Positions 49,720 to 58,872 of a stretch of 64,000 nucleotides of DNA are shown here, one piece after another. Origin of the DNA: Brachionus manjavacas. Lineage: Eukaryota; Rotifera; Eurotatoria; Ploima; Brachionidae. Within the stretch, counting starts at the first letter, position 1. Each line of letters begins with the position of its first letter. The translations under genes and the position numbers were made by a program. The stretch is from NCBI GenBank assembly GCA_019054805.1, contig JAHQIY010000003.1:5208001-5272000 (forward strand). The letters are read 5' to 3'. The notes under the pieces are model-generated. The model was given only the letters and a program-made list of their open reading frames with translations, was not told where the DNA came from and made no database searches.

Positions 49720-50400
49720 TGACCGATCTCTATAAATCTTTTTTACTCCGTGAAATAAAAGTTCAACATATTGACCAAATTAAGCAATTTGGATTTAAGA
49801 AGAATTCTTCATGTGTTCATGGTTTTTTTAAGCAATTATTTAATTTACTTTAGAGGTTTGGTAAACGCTACTTTTGGGAAATCTTGGATTAGAATGATAT
49901 CTGTTCGCGATGTCAAGTATGTTTTGGTTCATGTAATTTTTATGCCAATATGGACAAGTGTTCAGTTTAAAATTATCATGATTTAACTCGGTTCGGTTGT
50001 CCGGAAAATTTTCATTCGAATTTTTTGAAAAAAAATACTGAAATTGTATTTACTTTTTTACCAAAATTTAGGTTAATAAAGGAGCAAAGGAACATTTATT
50101 AATTTTCCAAAAAAGGTCTCCCTGAAACAAGAATTTAAATTTCTGGAAAATACAATTATTTTCATTTTGTAAATTGCTCTAGCTCTACTGCTCTCAACCT
50201 GAAGTCACCTAGCTTTGAAACAGCAAAACCTTAAAAAACTGCCCTGGAATTATTCTTAATCGTTTTTTAACACTACTAAGCGCTTATATAAAAATTGATC
50301 ACATTCCTTTGAAACTTAAAATCTCCAAGATTATCATGATCCCAAAAAAAGAAATCTGAGCCTTTAAATTAAAGTCTTGGCCGCTGCTAATGACACTTCC
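49720..50400 (+). mobile_element. LINE reverse-transcriptase fragments, plus strand
   Basis: Two pieces. About 49735-49860 translates to a block with LLREIKVQHIDQIKQFGFKK and NSSCVHGFFKQLF, matching the RT segment before motif A (QFGFKK-x-S-S-C-x-H). About 50230-50395 gives LLSAYIKIDHIPLKLKISKI and IMIPKKE, matching the segment that introduces the RT fingers. The order is reversed relative to a complete element, so these are separate or rearranged insertions. Confidence 0.6.
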
Positions 50401-50950
50401 TTTTAACTTAAGCGCTGCCATGCAGTTTGTTCGCATTTGATGTGAGTGTGGTTTGTCATCATCTTGTTAAAGGATACTCCCAGGTACTTCATTTGATCTA
50501 CTCTTGTCAGTTCGCGCTTTTCCATACTTAAACAGTGCCTTTTATTTAAGTTTAAGCCAAAAATCATGATTACAGTTTTTTCTGGATTAAACTTGATTTG
50601 CGCAAGGCGACCAAATTCCTCAGTCTTATCAATTAGCTTTTGAAGTCCTGCCTCAGTGTCGCTAATCACGATGATGTCATCGGCGCACAGAATGATGTCA
50701 ACTCGTATCGATCCAACTTAAACTCCTTTATTCAATGTTTCAATTTGTGGGACTAAGCCTTCAACAAATTTTGAGAACAACCTAGGAAAGAGTGGCCCAC
50801 CCTGCTTGACACCAACAGAGGTCCTAAATTTATCAGTTCTATCGCCATCATTCTCAACAATTGCTAATGATTGCGCATAGTATCTCATTAAAAAATATTG
50901 GAATGAATGGGGTCTACGAATAAACATTAACAAAGCATTTCAAACCGTTT
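50390..50950 (-). mobile_element. LINE reverse-transcriptase fragment, minus strand
   Basis: One nearly continuous minus-strand frame broken by a single stop near 50717. It contains MRYYAQSLAIVENDG, the GVKQGGPLFPRLFSKFVEGL block (RT motif B), CADDIIVISD (catalytic x-A-D-D box), KFNPEKTVIMIFG and MKYLGVSF (thumb). All are in the correct order. Better preserved than the intronic copies, but truncated at both ends. Confidence 0.85.
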
Positions 50951-50969
50951 TTACAACAGCAGGCTATCG

Positions 50970-51340
50970 CAAAAACTATCAGTCAAAATACAAACGCATT
51001 CATTTTCGACGTTTTTGGGTATCAAATTCGATCAAAAATCAATCTCATTCGGAGAATAAAAGGTCTAAAACTCAAAAATTCCTTGGCTCTATGGAAAAAT
51101 TTTTTCAAAAGCTTCATCCGTTCAATCTTCGATTATGCTTTTATTTCACTATGTTGTTCGAGGCAAAAAATATCATCAGATCTTCAAAAACTCAAAAAAT
51201 AATTTTTAGACACATCAAATTCTTAAAAAATCACTAACATACATTACACCATTACTGATCAATAAATTTTTCATCAAAAAATCAAACCACCAGCAATTAA
51301 GATCAGATCTAGATCTGGATTAATTTAACTCCATAGATGA
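50970..51340 (+). mobile_element. LINE C-terminal fragment, plus strand
   Basis: Plus-strand translation gives DVFGYQIRSKINLIRRIKGL, WKNFFKSFIRSIFDYAFISL and a SDLQKLKK stretch, the typical region after the RT of jockey/CR1-type LINEs (a Y-x-x-x-I-x-P-x-x-x-Y block then LQ-x-x-Q). It abuts the oppositely oriented fragment at 50390-50950. Confidence 0.6.
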
Positions 51341-51794
51341 TACTTTAATCGCTAAGTTCACTTCGTTCTAATTAAATTTCAAAGCAATAATAACTTATTA
51401 ATTAAACTATAAACTTATTTTATTAGCAAAAATTTTCACATAGCTCATTTTATGTACTAACACTGGGCTAAAAAGAAGAACTTAATTCCATTCTGAGCAG
51501 TATGAGGTTCTTCTTGAAATTATTTAAAAAATAAATAAACAAATACTGCTCTCAACCATTAGCTTAATAGTCAACTACTTTTGATTGTGTACATTTTTTT
51601 ATTTCTCGTAAATCCATTGTTTTTTTTTTGCTCGAAAAAATCCAAGATTATATATGTAACTTTCAAAATTAGCTGACTGGAATTTAAGAACTCAAGTTTT
51701 TTGAACGCAGAATACTAAATCAGTAAATTAAAAAAAAAACTTAAATTTCTAAATTTATTTACAAAAATCCATCATTTTTTTGACAAATTTAATT
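51341..51794. other. 3' flank of kanadaptin
   Basis: A/T-rich; minus-strand AATAAA at 51754-51759 can end the kanadaptin transcript. Nothing else seen. Confidence 0.6.
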
Positions 51795-53705
51795 CTAATA
51801 TCCAAATTTTTCATTTAATTTTGTTTTTCCATCGCCAGTTTGATTTTCGGGAGGCATCCACATTTCATAATCTTTATGAAATGTTTCATATGGCGATATA
51901 AAATCATCTTCTTTAGGCTTCTCAATTTTCTTTTTTTTCGATTTGACAACAATTTCCTGCTTTTCCTCATCAAAGTTTTCTTCTTTAGCTACATTTTCAA
52001 CATTTTCAATTATCATCTCTTTTTCCGTTCTATTTTCACCTTCATTTTGAATAGTAGTCGCTTCGTTTTTTTCTCTCTCGTTAAAATTCCTAACTTCGTC
52101 TTCTTTTCTACAATTCTTTTTAACAACCTCTTTAGTAACTTTTTCTCTCACAATTTTCTCTTCCTTCAGTTCATTCGATTTTTTTATTTTGTCCACGATG
52201 TCATTTTTCCATTTAGTATAATCAAAACCAATCGGTTTGGCAACGTTTAATAACTTTTCTTTTTTTATTATTTCATTTTTAATTTCAACTACTCTTTTTC
52301 TGTACTTTGCCCTGGTAACAGTGTCCAGCTCAGAGCCCTCTTTCAACGATTGAATATACGAATCAACATCATCATCAGAAATTGCCTTAACTACATTTTT
52401 ACACTTTTCTAGTTTAGCTTCCAAGTCTGATTGTTCAATGAGCAAAGAATTTAAATCTTCCTTTAAAGAATCAAATGTGTGCACTTGATTTTTAGCCTCT
52501 GTATTGGGTGCATCTTCTGCTTTGCCAGCCTGAGCCATTCTTTTCAGTCTTTTTCGCTCAATGTCTCCAGTCCGATCCAAATAGGTATCCTCATCGCTGT
52601 CGTAAAAGTCGTTTGTTTCCCAGTCTTTTTGACGCTTTCGTTTCTCAATTTCCTCCCTTGATTGTCTGAGAACTCCTTGAGAGTTAAGAATTCTGCAAGC
52701 TTCCAGAGCGCACATTGTCATACAGTCTTTTTTTCGGCCATCATGTCCACATTCAGCATAAATAGCCTCGCCATAATTGTTGTGTATTGGTAATCGAATG
52801 CGGCATTTATATTTACCGGGGCCGTCATCTTCAACTTCATACTCGAGTTCTTCTCCCTCTCGATCAAAAAAATTCTTCAAAGCTTTTTTTGGATCAGATG
52901 AAAAAAATGACTCTTCGACTTGATCAATCGCGAAGGGATTCTGAGCATTTGATTCTTCTTCACTGTCTTGACCACCTTCATGCATTCCCCAGTCAAACGA
53001 ATTTTCTTTTTTTCTTGTCTCCTCTTTTTCTTCTTCCTCGACTTCTTTTCTGATTTTGAGCTTTAAGGATATTCTGTCATACTTTTCCTTTATTTTTTTC
53101 ATCTGCTCGTGAGTTAAGTTAATATTTAGATCGTCTGAGCTAAATTTTGGTTTCGGACCATGTAGTATATACAGCCGGGTACTTTGACCAAATTTGATGA
53201 TACTCTCTAGTTTGACTGGTGTGAATTGATTAGCCACAACTTTGGTTTTGTTAACATAAGTTCCGTGAGTACTATTCAAATCAAATACATAGAATCCAAG
53301 AGGATATTGAGGATTATCTCCTTTAGAATACTGTAGTATTGCATGGTACCGAGATAGAGTCGGGTGTTCACACAAAACATCGCAGAGATCTAAGCGGCCG
53401 AATGAAATTGACTCTTTGGACAATGATATTTTTTCAATGACAATTCCATTTTTGATGACTTCCAAGAAATAGTGATCACAATAGCCTTCTTCGTTTAGAG
53501 TGTTTTCTGCTTGGCAAGGAGGTGGTATGCCAGACCATTTTGGCTTGGTATATTGAAGAGCTGGTACTTGAGATGGAACTCTTGGATTTGAAGATTTGAC
53601 TGGAGGCTCTATTGGAACTTGTGGTATACAAAATACCGTTTCATTTTTTTTTTCGTCAGTTTCATTTTTTTCTTCTATTTCATTTATATTAGTAGATTCA
53701 TTCAT
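51795..53705 (-). CDS. SLC4A1AP: Kanadaptin (FHA and dsRBD-like nuclear protein)
   Basis: Single exon, 636 residues. The segment PKWSGIPPPCQ precedes an FHA domain at about 77-181: FGRLDLCDVLCEHPTLSRYH holds Gly103-Arg104 and Ser118-Arg-Tyr-His121, and LNSTHGTYVN the conserved STHGT, the phosphopeptide-binding residues. A double-stranded-RNA-binding-like domain follows at about 272-345 (LKNFFDREGEELEYE ... ALEACRILNSQGVL). The middle and C-terminus are acidic/basic with heptad-like stretches (about 400-500) and Lys/Glu-rich sequence, ending GKTKLNEKFGY. Kanadaptin is a mainly nuclear protein whose role is poorly defined; it was named for an association with an anion exchanger. Human kanadaptin is of similar length. 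Divergent with the ankyrin-repeat gene across about 1.3 kb. Confidence 0.92.
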   Translation of the reverse strand: MNESTNINEIEEKNETDEKKNETVFCIPQVPIEPPVKSSNPRVPSQVPALQYTKPKWSGIPPPCQAENTLNEEGYCDHYFLEVIKNGIVIEKISLSKESISFGRLDLCDVLCEHPTLSRYHAILQYSKGDNPQYPLGFYVFDLNSTHGTYVNKTKVVANQFTPVKLESIIKFGQSTRLYILHGPKPKFSSDDLNINLTHEQMKKIKEKYDRISLKLKIRKEVEEEEKEETRKKENSFDWGMHEGGQDSEEESNAQNPFAIDQVEESFFSSDPKKALKNFFDREGEELEYEVEDDGPGKYKCRIRLPIHNNYGEAIYAECGHDGRKKDCMTMCALEACRILNSQGVLRQSREEIEKRKRQKDWETNDFYDSDEDTYLDRTGDIERKRLKRMAQAGKAEDAPNTEAKNQVHTFDSLKEDLNSLLIEQSDLEAKLEKCKNVVKAISDDDVDSYIQSLKEGSELDTVTRAKYRKRVVEIKNEIIKKEKLLNVAKPIGFDYTKWKNDIVDKIKKSNELKEEKIVREKVTKEVVKKNCRKEDEVRNFNEREKNEATTIQNEGENRTEKEMIIENVENVAKEENFDEEKQEIVVKSKKKKIEKPKEDDFISPYETFHKDYEMWMPPENQTGDGKTKLNEKFGY

Positions 53706-53869
53706 TATTTTAATTTTTGTTAATTATTTAAATTATTGCTCTAATATATCTTTAAAAAAAATTGCGAAATAAATTTGAAATTTTCTTTAATTCAAATGTT
53801 CTTAGTTTATAATGAATGAATTGAATTGAATTTTTATTTTTGATGTTCCTCATTTTGTATTTTACCTTA

Positions 53870-53970
53870 TTTTAACGTAAAATATTGTAAATTTTGGTGA
53901 ATTTATCCATATTAAAAATTACCATTTTTTAAGTAACATAAAGTAAAATTTAAATATTTTACGTAAATTT
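53870..53970. repeat. TTTACGTAA-rich dispersed repeat
   Basis: Contains TAACGTAAAATATT and ATATTTTACGTAAATT flanking a TTACCATTTTTTAA core, related to the inverted repeats around 10710-11965. Confidence 0.4.
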
Positions 53971-54037
53971 TTGTAAAAAATAAATGCCCAAAAAAATGTA
54001 AAAAAAATCTAAGATTTTATTAAAATTTGCAAAATTT

Positions 54038-54211
54038 TCAAACGAGATTTTCAATTAAATCTATAAAGAAAATATTCTGTGCTTGTTGTAATATTTTCAA
54101 TAACAATTTTTTACTTTTCTTTTTTTGTTTTTCAGCGACTGTCTCATTTTCATTCTTGATTTTAAAATCATCTTCTGAATCCGAATCATAGTTGACTATA
54201 TTTGAAGTCAT
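54038..54211 (-). CDS. Small acidic ORF or first exon
   Basis: ATG at 54211 on the minus strand reads MTSNIVNYDSDSEDDF, then KIKNENETVAEKQKKK and on to a stop after 57 codons. A possible donor (AAAA|GTAAAA) follows the Lys run, so this may be the first exon of an upstream-spliced gene. An acidic YDSDSEDD start is common in nuclear proteins. No splice partner was identified; joining it to kanadaptin in frame was not possible to establish. Confidence 0.25.
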   Translation of the reverse strand: MTSNIVNYDSDSEDDFKIKNENETVAEKQKKKSKKLLLKILQQAQNIFFIDLIENLV

Positions 54212-54972
54212 ATGCATTTATATCTTTAAATTATTGATTTATTAATTTAATGTATTGATTTCATTTGATAAAGGTAATTGAAAATTTTAATTTTAATTTT
54301 TTTTTTCTTAAGCGTCTTTAAAGGATATCTTTGAAAGTTGATATTCATCTTTTGCTTGTTTATTTGAGTCTAATGTCTATTTAAAAATCTGGACATGACA
54401 ATTTTTTTAGGAAAAATTAGTAGTAGTAGTATAAATGCTGTGGGAGAATTGAGTCTCCAAGTAGTGGCGCACATAGACGCCCCACTATAACAGCCTAAGG
54501 CCAATTTTTTTTTAAATAATTTATTTTTAGGTAATATATTTTTACATAGTTTTAAATAACCTTTTTTGAATTTTTTGATTTTATAAAAAATAATAAAAGT
54601 AATAAACATTCAGTAATTTAAATTCTAATTGAGTAATATTGATGATTTTTTCAGAAATACTGGTGAAAAATTTATTTATTTTTCCAAAAGCCTTAGCTTA
54701 ATTTGTCAAATAATTTTTTAATTCAATTTTTGACTGAAAAAGCCTTCGATTATTTAATCTAAAATTTTGGAGAAATTTTTTTAATCATTCAAGGTTACTT
54801 AATTAATTTTGTAAAATAAAATCTTTGGCTTCATGTTTTTTTTCTAGTCATTCATTTTGATTTATTGAAAAAATGAAACTCTAAAAGTATAATTAACAAA
54901 ATTTGATTTAATCCTATAAATTTCTTGAGTAATTCTCATCAAAAATTAAAAAGAGAGTTGGTTTCAGCAAAA

Positions 54973-56097
54973 ATGGATATTCATTCGCTATGCAAATCAG
55001 GAGACCTGAAAAATCTTCGTTTTTGTTGCGAAAAATTAAAGATAGTATCAAAAAATAATGATTTTTTGTACAAAACAAATTCTTATGGCGAACTCGTACT
55101 CGATGTAGCTGTTCTAAGCCAAAATTTTGAATGCTGCAAGTATTTAGTTGAATCCTACAATGCAAATCCATTGAAAATGAATGAGCTCGGACACTCGGCT
55201 TTCTCATATTCATTAGAATTAAGTCGTCACAAATTTTTAAAGTATTTTATTGAAAATCGAAAAAATTTTTCACCGGCATTTCCAATAGAAGATTTTTTGA
55301 CAAAAACACCAGTAAACAAAGCAGGAATGTGCTCCTTTTCAGTAGTCCTTGAATCCTCGCATCCAGACTGTGGAAAAACTTTAATTTATTTGATAGAATG
55401 TTGTAAATTAACTTTTCAGCTAAGAAAGACACTATTCATCGAAGCAATCAAAATTTCAAATATTTTATTAATCGAGTATATTCTAAACATCGAAAATTTG
55501 AGACCAGAAGAAAGAAAAGAACTTTTGAATTTAAATTTTAACCCTGATTCAAATTTTGCCAAAAGATCACTTTTAAGTGAGGCTAAAACAACACCTTTGA
55601 TTTACGCCATTGAAAAAGAAGACCGTCAATTGGTAAATTTTCTTCTTGCAGAAGATGATATCGATGTGAATGGACTTAATATGCCAATAAATGACACTTC
55701 ACCATTGCATTCAGCTATTAAGATCAATGACATTGAAACAGTGATGCTTCTTTTGGAAAAAGATGTTAAAAAAGATATGGCAGTTGGTGGAGTTCTTCCA
55801 ATAGAACAAGTTATCAAGATTCGTGCTGATCTTTTGAATAATCTTGAGTCAAAAAACGCACAGGAAAATTGGATCATTTTCGAATTGTTGGCAACGACAT
55901 CAAACGAAGGTCATTTGCCCAATAACATTGGAATGTGTGCCCTAGACTATGCAGTAAAGAGTAAAGTAAATGATGCAGTTCAACATTTTGTTAGTCTGAA
56001 ATGTGATATTTTTAAAAGAAAAAATAAATTAGGAAAAGCTCCTATTGATTATGCTGACACAGAGTACGCTATCTTTTTAAAAAATGCTTTTAAATAA
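54973..56097 (+). CDS. Ankyrin-repeat protein
   Basis: Intronless, 374 residues from the ATG at 54973 (Kozak-like CAAAAATGG). The frame extends slightly upstream but only from a TTG. Ankyrin-type helices are visible in two blocks: residues about 2-105 (HSLCKSGDLKNLRFCCEKL, GELVLDVAVLSQNFECCKYL, GHSAFSYSLELSRHKFLKYF) and about 200-370 (TPLIYAIEKEDRQLVNFLLA, SPLHSAIKINDIETVMLLLE, CALDYAVKSKVNDAVQHFV, GKAPIDYADTEYAIF). The T-P-L-x-x-A and S-P-L-H-x-A starts identify the family. No second domain, signal peptide or membrane segment. Probably an intracellular adaptor; no orthologue recognised. The stop codon lies inside an AATAAA (56093-56098). Confidence 0.8.
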   Translation: MDIHSLCKSGDLKNLRFCCEKLKIVSKNNDFLYKTNSYGELVLDVAVLSQNFECCKYLVESYNANPLKMNELGHSAFSYSLELSRHKFLKYFIENRKNFSPAFPIEDFLTKTPVNKAGMCSFSVVLESSHPDCGKTLIYLIECCKLTFQLRKTLFIEAIKISNILLIEYILNIENLRPEERKELLNLNFNPDSNFAKRSLLSEAKTTPLIYAIEKEDRQLVNFLLAEDDIDVNGLNMPINDTSPLHSAIKINDIETVMLLLEKDVKKDMAVGGVLPIEQVIKIRADLLNNLESKNAQENWIIFELLATTSNEGHLPNNIGMCALDYAVKSKVNDAVQHFVSLKCDIFKRKNKLGKAPIDYADTEYAIFLKNAFK

Positions 56098-57571
56098 AAT
56101 TTTTATTTTGTTTTGTTTTGTTATTAGAAATTAAAAAAAATGACAAGGTACTTAGAAAAGTTGCATTTGTTTTTTAAATGGGTTTCAAGTGTTCTGAAAA
56201 TATTAAATTTCAAATCAATATTAATTCTTCGTATTTTTTATTAAAATATTTTACAATTATGCTTATTTTATTCATTAGTTTTGTGCGGAAACATATTATT
56301 TTAAAAAATTTATGCAAAAAAAAAAACATATCCATTAACAGTGAATCTTTCATTTGATAAAATGCTTCCAATTATTTTGTTTTCAAAAAAAAAATTTGAA
56401 TCTAAATATCTAAATTTCGTTTACATAGAGGATTTACTGCAAATTTAAAATTTAAATGAATTTGAAACGCCGAAAATCAAAAGAAAGTGGAGAAATAAGA
56501 TAACAAGAAAAGGAAAAACCAGAATTTACCTTGAGGTTCAGAAAGTAAAAGAGGTAGACCTTTAGTTCTTGTGATCATGATTCTAAGTCTTATAAAAAGA
56601 AAAGTAAAATCGAATGGTAATATGTGAAAAGTGGTCAAAAAGTCAAACTTAATAGAAGAAAACGAATATTAGTTCGTTTCAAAAAATCGAATTAATTTCG
56701 AAATATAAATGAGAAGTTTAATTTATGGTTTAAAAAAATATGAATCTTAATTTTAAATATTTATCTCTTTTAATATTTAAAAATTAAAATAGAAATTTAA
56801 TTTTCAAGAAAATTAAAAAAAAAATAAATGATTTTTTAATTTTTTTATCATTTTATGAAATCAAGTAAGATTTTGTCAATTATTTTTAAGTTAAAATGAC
56901 ATATATTTTTAATTTTCTGCGAATTTAAATTCAAGAATTTTAAATTCTTCTCTTAAATAATTTTCAGTCAGTAAAATATAATAAAATAAAATTTATTCAA
57001 TAAACGACTCTCAGGTGATGTAAAATATTGATAAAAATTAACACAAAATGATTAATAATAAATATTTTAAGCATAATTACATACTCAAAGGTCAGGTGGT
57101 AATTTAATTTAACACTTTTCTATTTGTTTTAATTCCTTATTGAATATTCCGGAATTTTTTTGCTCAATATGAAAATCATATAATGATTTTGGTTCTTTTC
57201 ATGATTCAGTGTTTTTTAAAAAAGAGTTGAACGATGAAAAAGAGATGATGAAAAAATTAAATCGGCCGATGGTTTTAAAAATTTTACATTAAATAAAACT
57301 TTTATGAACAAAAATTAATTGTGTTTGTTTTTTTAAATTTTTTTTAATTGAATAAAAAATTTTGCAAAAATTTGAGAAAACTATTTGGTTTTTTAGAGCA
57401 ATTGTTAAACGACAATTAGATTTAAATTTTCTTACGAAATTTGTTTTTAATGGGATTAAATTTATAAAATTTTTTTTAAGAAACACATTTTTGCTTAGAA
57501 TTGTTTTTTTCTTAATTTAATAAATTGATAAATTTTTTTCAATGCAAAAATTGAATAAGATTAACTCTTGG
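56098..57571. other. Intergenic region downstream of the ankyrin gene
   Basis: A/T-rich. One minus-strand snippet, ATG at 56578 reading MITRTKGLPLLLSEPQ to a donor GTAAAT at 56529, with a possible acceptor TTTGCAG downstream, could be an exon of an unknown gene; support is weak. The 65-codon minus frame at 57289-57486 looks spurious. Confidence 0.4.
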
Positions 57572-58058
57572 CTCTGTAAATGAGCATCGTGATGTTGCTG
57601 ATCAATTCAAAATATTATTTCGATTCAAAGAATTTATGTTTAGATATTGAAATTAATCAATGAATTGATTTTAATGTAACATGTTTCAGATGTTATGTAG
57701 ATTTAAAAAATAGAATAATTTTAAAAAAGTATATTTTTAAACCCACTGATAAAATCATTTTAATTTAATTTTGAATGCTAGATACAAATACTTTTAAAAT
57801 ATAAAATTTCATAATAAACTTATAGCATAACAGAAAATAAGTTAATATATTTAAATTTAAAAATAGATTTTATCAGTGGGTCGAAGATAATTTTTTTTAA
57901 ATTATTATATATTTTAAATCTACATAGCATGTAAAGCATGTGACAATAAAATTATTCAAATTTTTTCGAAGATTAATTTTAATATCTAAAGATTAACTCT
58001 TTGAATATAAATGATATTTTGAATTGATCATTAACTTCAAAATGCATGTAAATTAGAG
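57572..58058. repeat. Foldback (inverted-repeat) element of about 490 bp
   Basis: The two halves are imperfect reverse complements. Matching pairs from outside in include TGATCAATTCAAAATAT (57599 onward) with its complement ending at 58030, TTTAGATATT, TATGTAGATTTAAAA, and a perfect 16-bp pair ACCCACTGATAAAATC at 57741-57756 with its complement at 57866-57881. Arms are about 200 bp with a loop of about 110 bp. No ORF. Looks like an old MITE-type foldback; ends and target duplication were not resolved. Confidence 0.7.
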
Positions 58059-58497
58059 ATAAAGATCAGTCATACTAAATGTTATTTCATTTTTTTCTCA
58101 AAAAATTAAAGAGAATATTCCAATTTTATACTTCAATTATAAAAACTTTCAGAAATTTATTTCGATGAATAACGATTTTTTTTGCAAAGTATATGTACAA
58201 AGATATAGGTATAGACTTATGTAGATATGTGTATCTAATATTTAAAAAATTAAATATTAAAGGGAGTCAGACTTGTGACTGAATGGATTAAGAAAGTTTT
58301 ATATTCAATTCTACTCAATTTTGCAGTTGTAACTTAAATTGACAAATTTTTGATAACATAAATGCTTCGGATAAAAAATAATATTTTCTTTTCATTTCAT
58401 TTTTTTCATAAGTAGTTTTTCCAATAAGTTTCTATTTTACTTAATATTTTTTATTATAATTTTTATTTTTTTTGCTTCTTTTTTGTTTCCCAAGGAG

Positions 58498-58872
58498 CTT
58501 AAACTCGGGGTTGTGAAGTTCGTTTCAATTCGATCATTTCAATTCAGAAAAACTTGAATAACTTTTTTACTAAAAGAGATAATTTAGTTCTGTAAAATGC
58601 TTAATGGTTAAGCAACTTTGCTTAATCCAAAAATATATGTCTGCAAAATACTCTGCAATGTAATTGCACACTTGATTGGAATACTTTTTAATGGGGTGCA
58701 AAATGCAGAAAATTGCAGAGTATTTTGCAGACTTATTTTACTGCATTAAGCAAATTTGCTTATAATTAAGCATTTTACAGAACTGAATTATCTCTTTTAT
58801 CAAAAAAGTTATTCAAATTTTTCTGAATTGAAATGATCGAATTGAAACGAACTTCACAACCCCCTTAAACTC
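58498..58872. mobile_element. Foldback MITE with 9-bp target-site duplication
   Basis: A 357-bp element at 58507-58863 begins GGGGTTGTGAAGTTCG and ends with the exact reverse complement. The inverted arms extend about 150 bp with few mismatches (for example AAGAGATAATT(T/C)AGTTCTG near the middle and GCAAAATACTCTGCAAT near the centre) around a short loop. CTTAAACTC flanks both sides (58498-58506 and 58864-58872), a 9-bp target duplication. It has no coding capacity. A 9-bp duplication and very long terminal inverted repeats suggest a Mutator-like foldback, but the superfamily is inference. Confidence 0.88.

Larger units (their letters stand above)
53706..54972. other. Divergent intergenic region, kanadaptin / ankyrin gene
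   Basis: Likely holds promoters for both genes. It contains a TTTACGTAA-rich repeat (53870-53970), a small acidic minus-strand ORF starting at 54211, and an unremarkable 79-codon minus frame at 54370-54609. Confidence 0.5.

Noticed and set aside
51840-53053. Plus-strand frames across kanadaptin
   Set aside because: Phe-rich antisense shadows of Lys/Glu-rich coding sequence.
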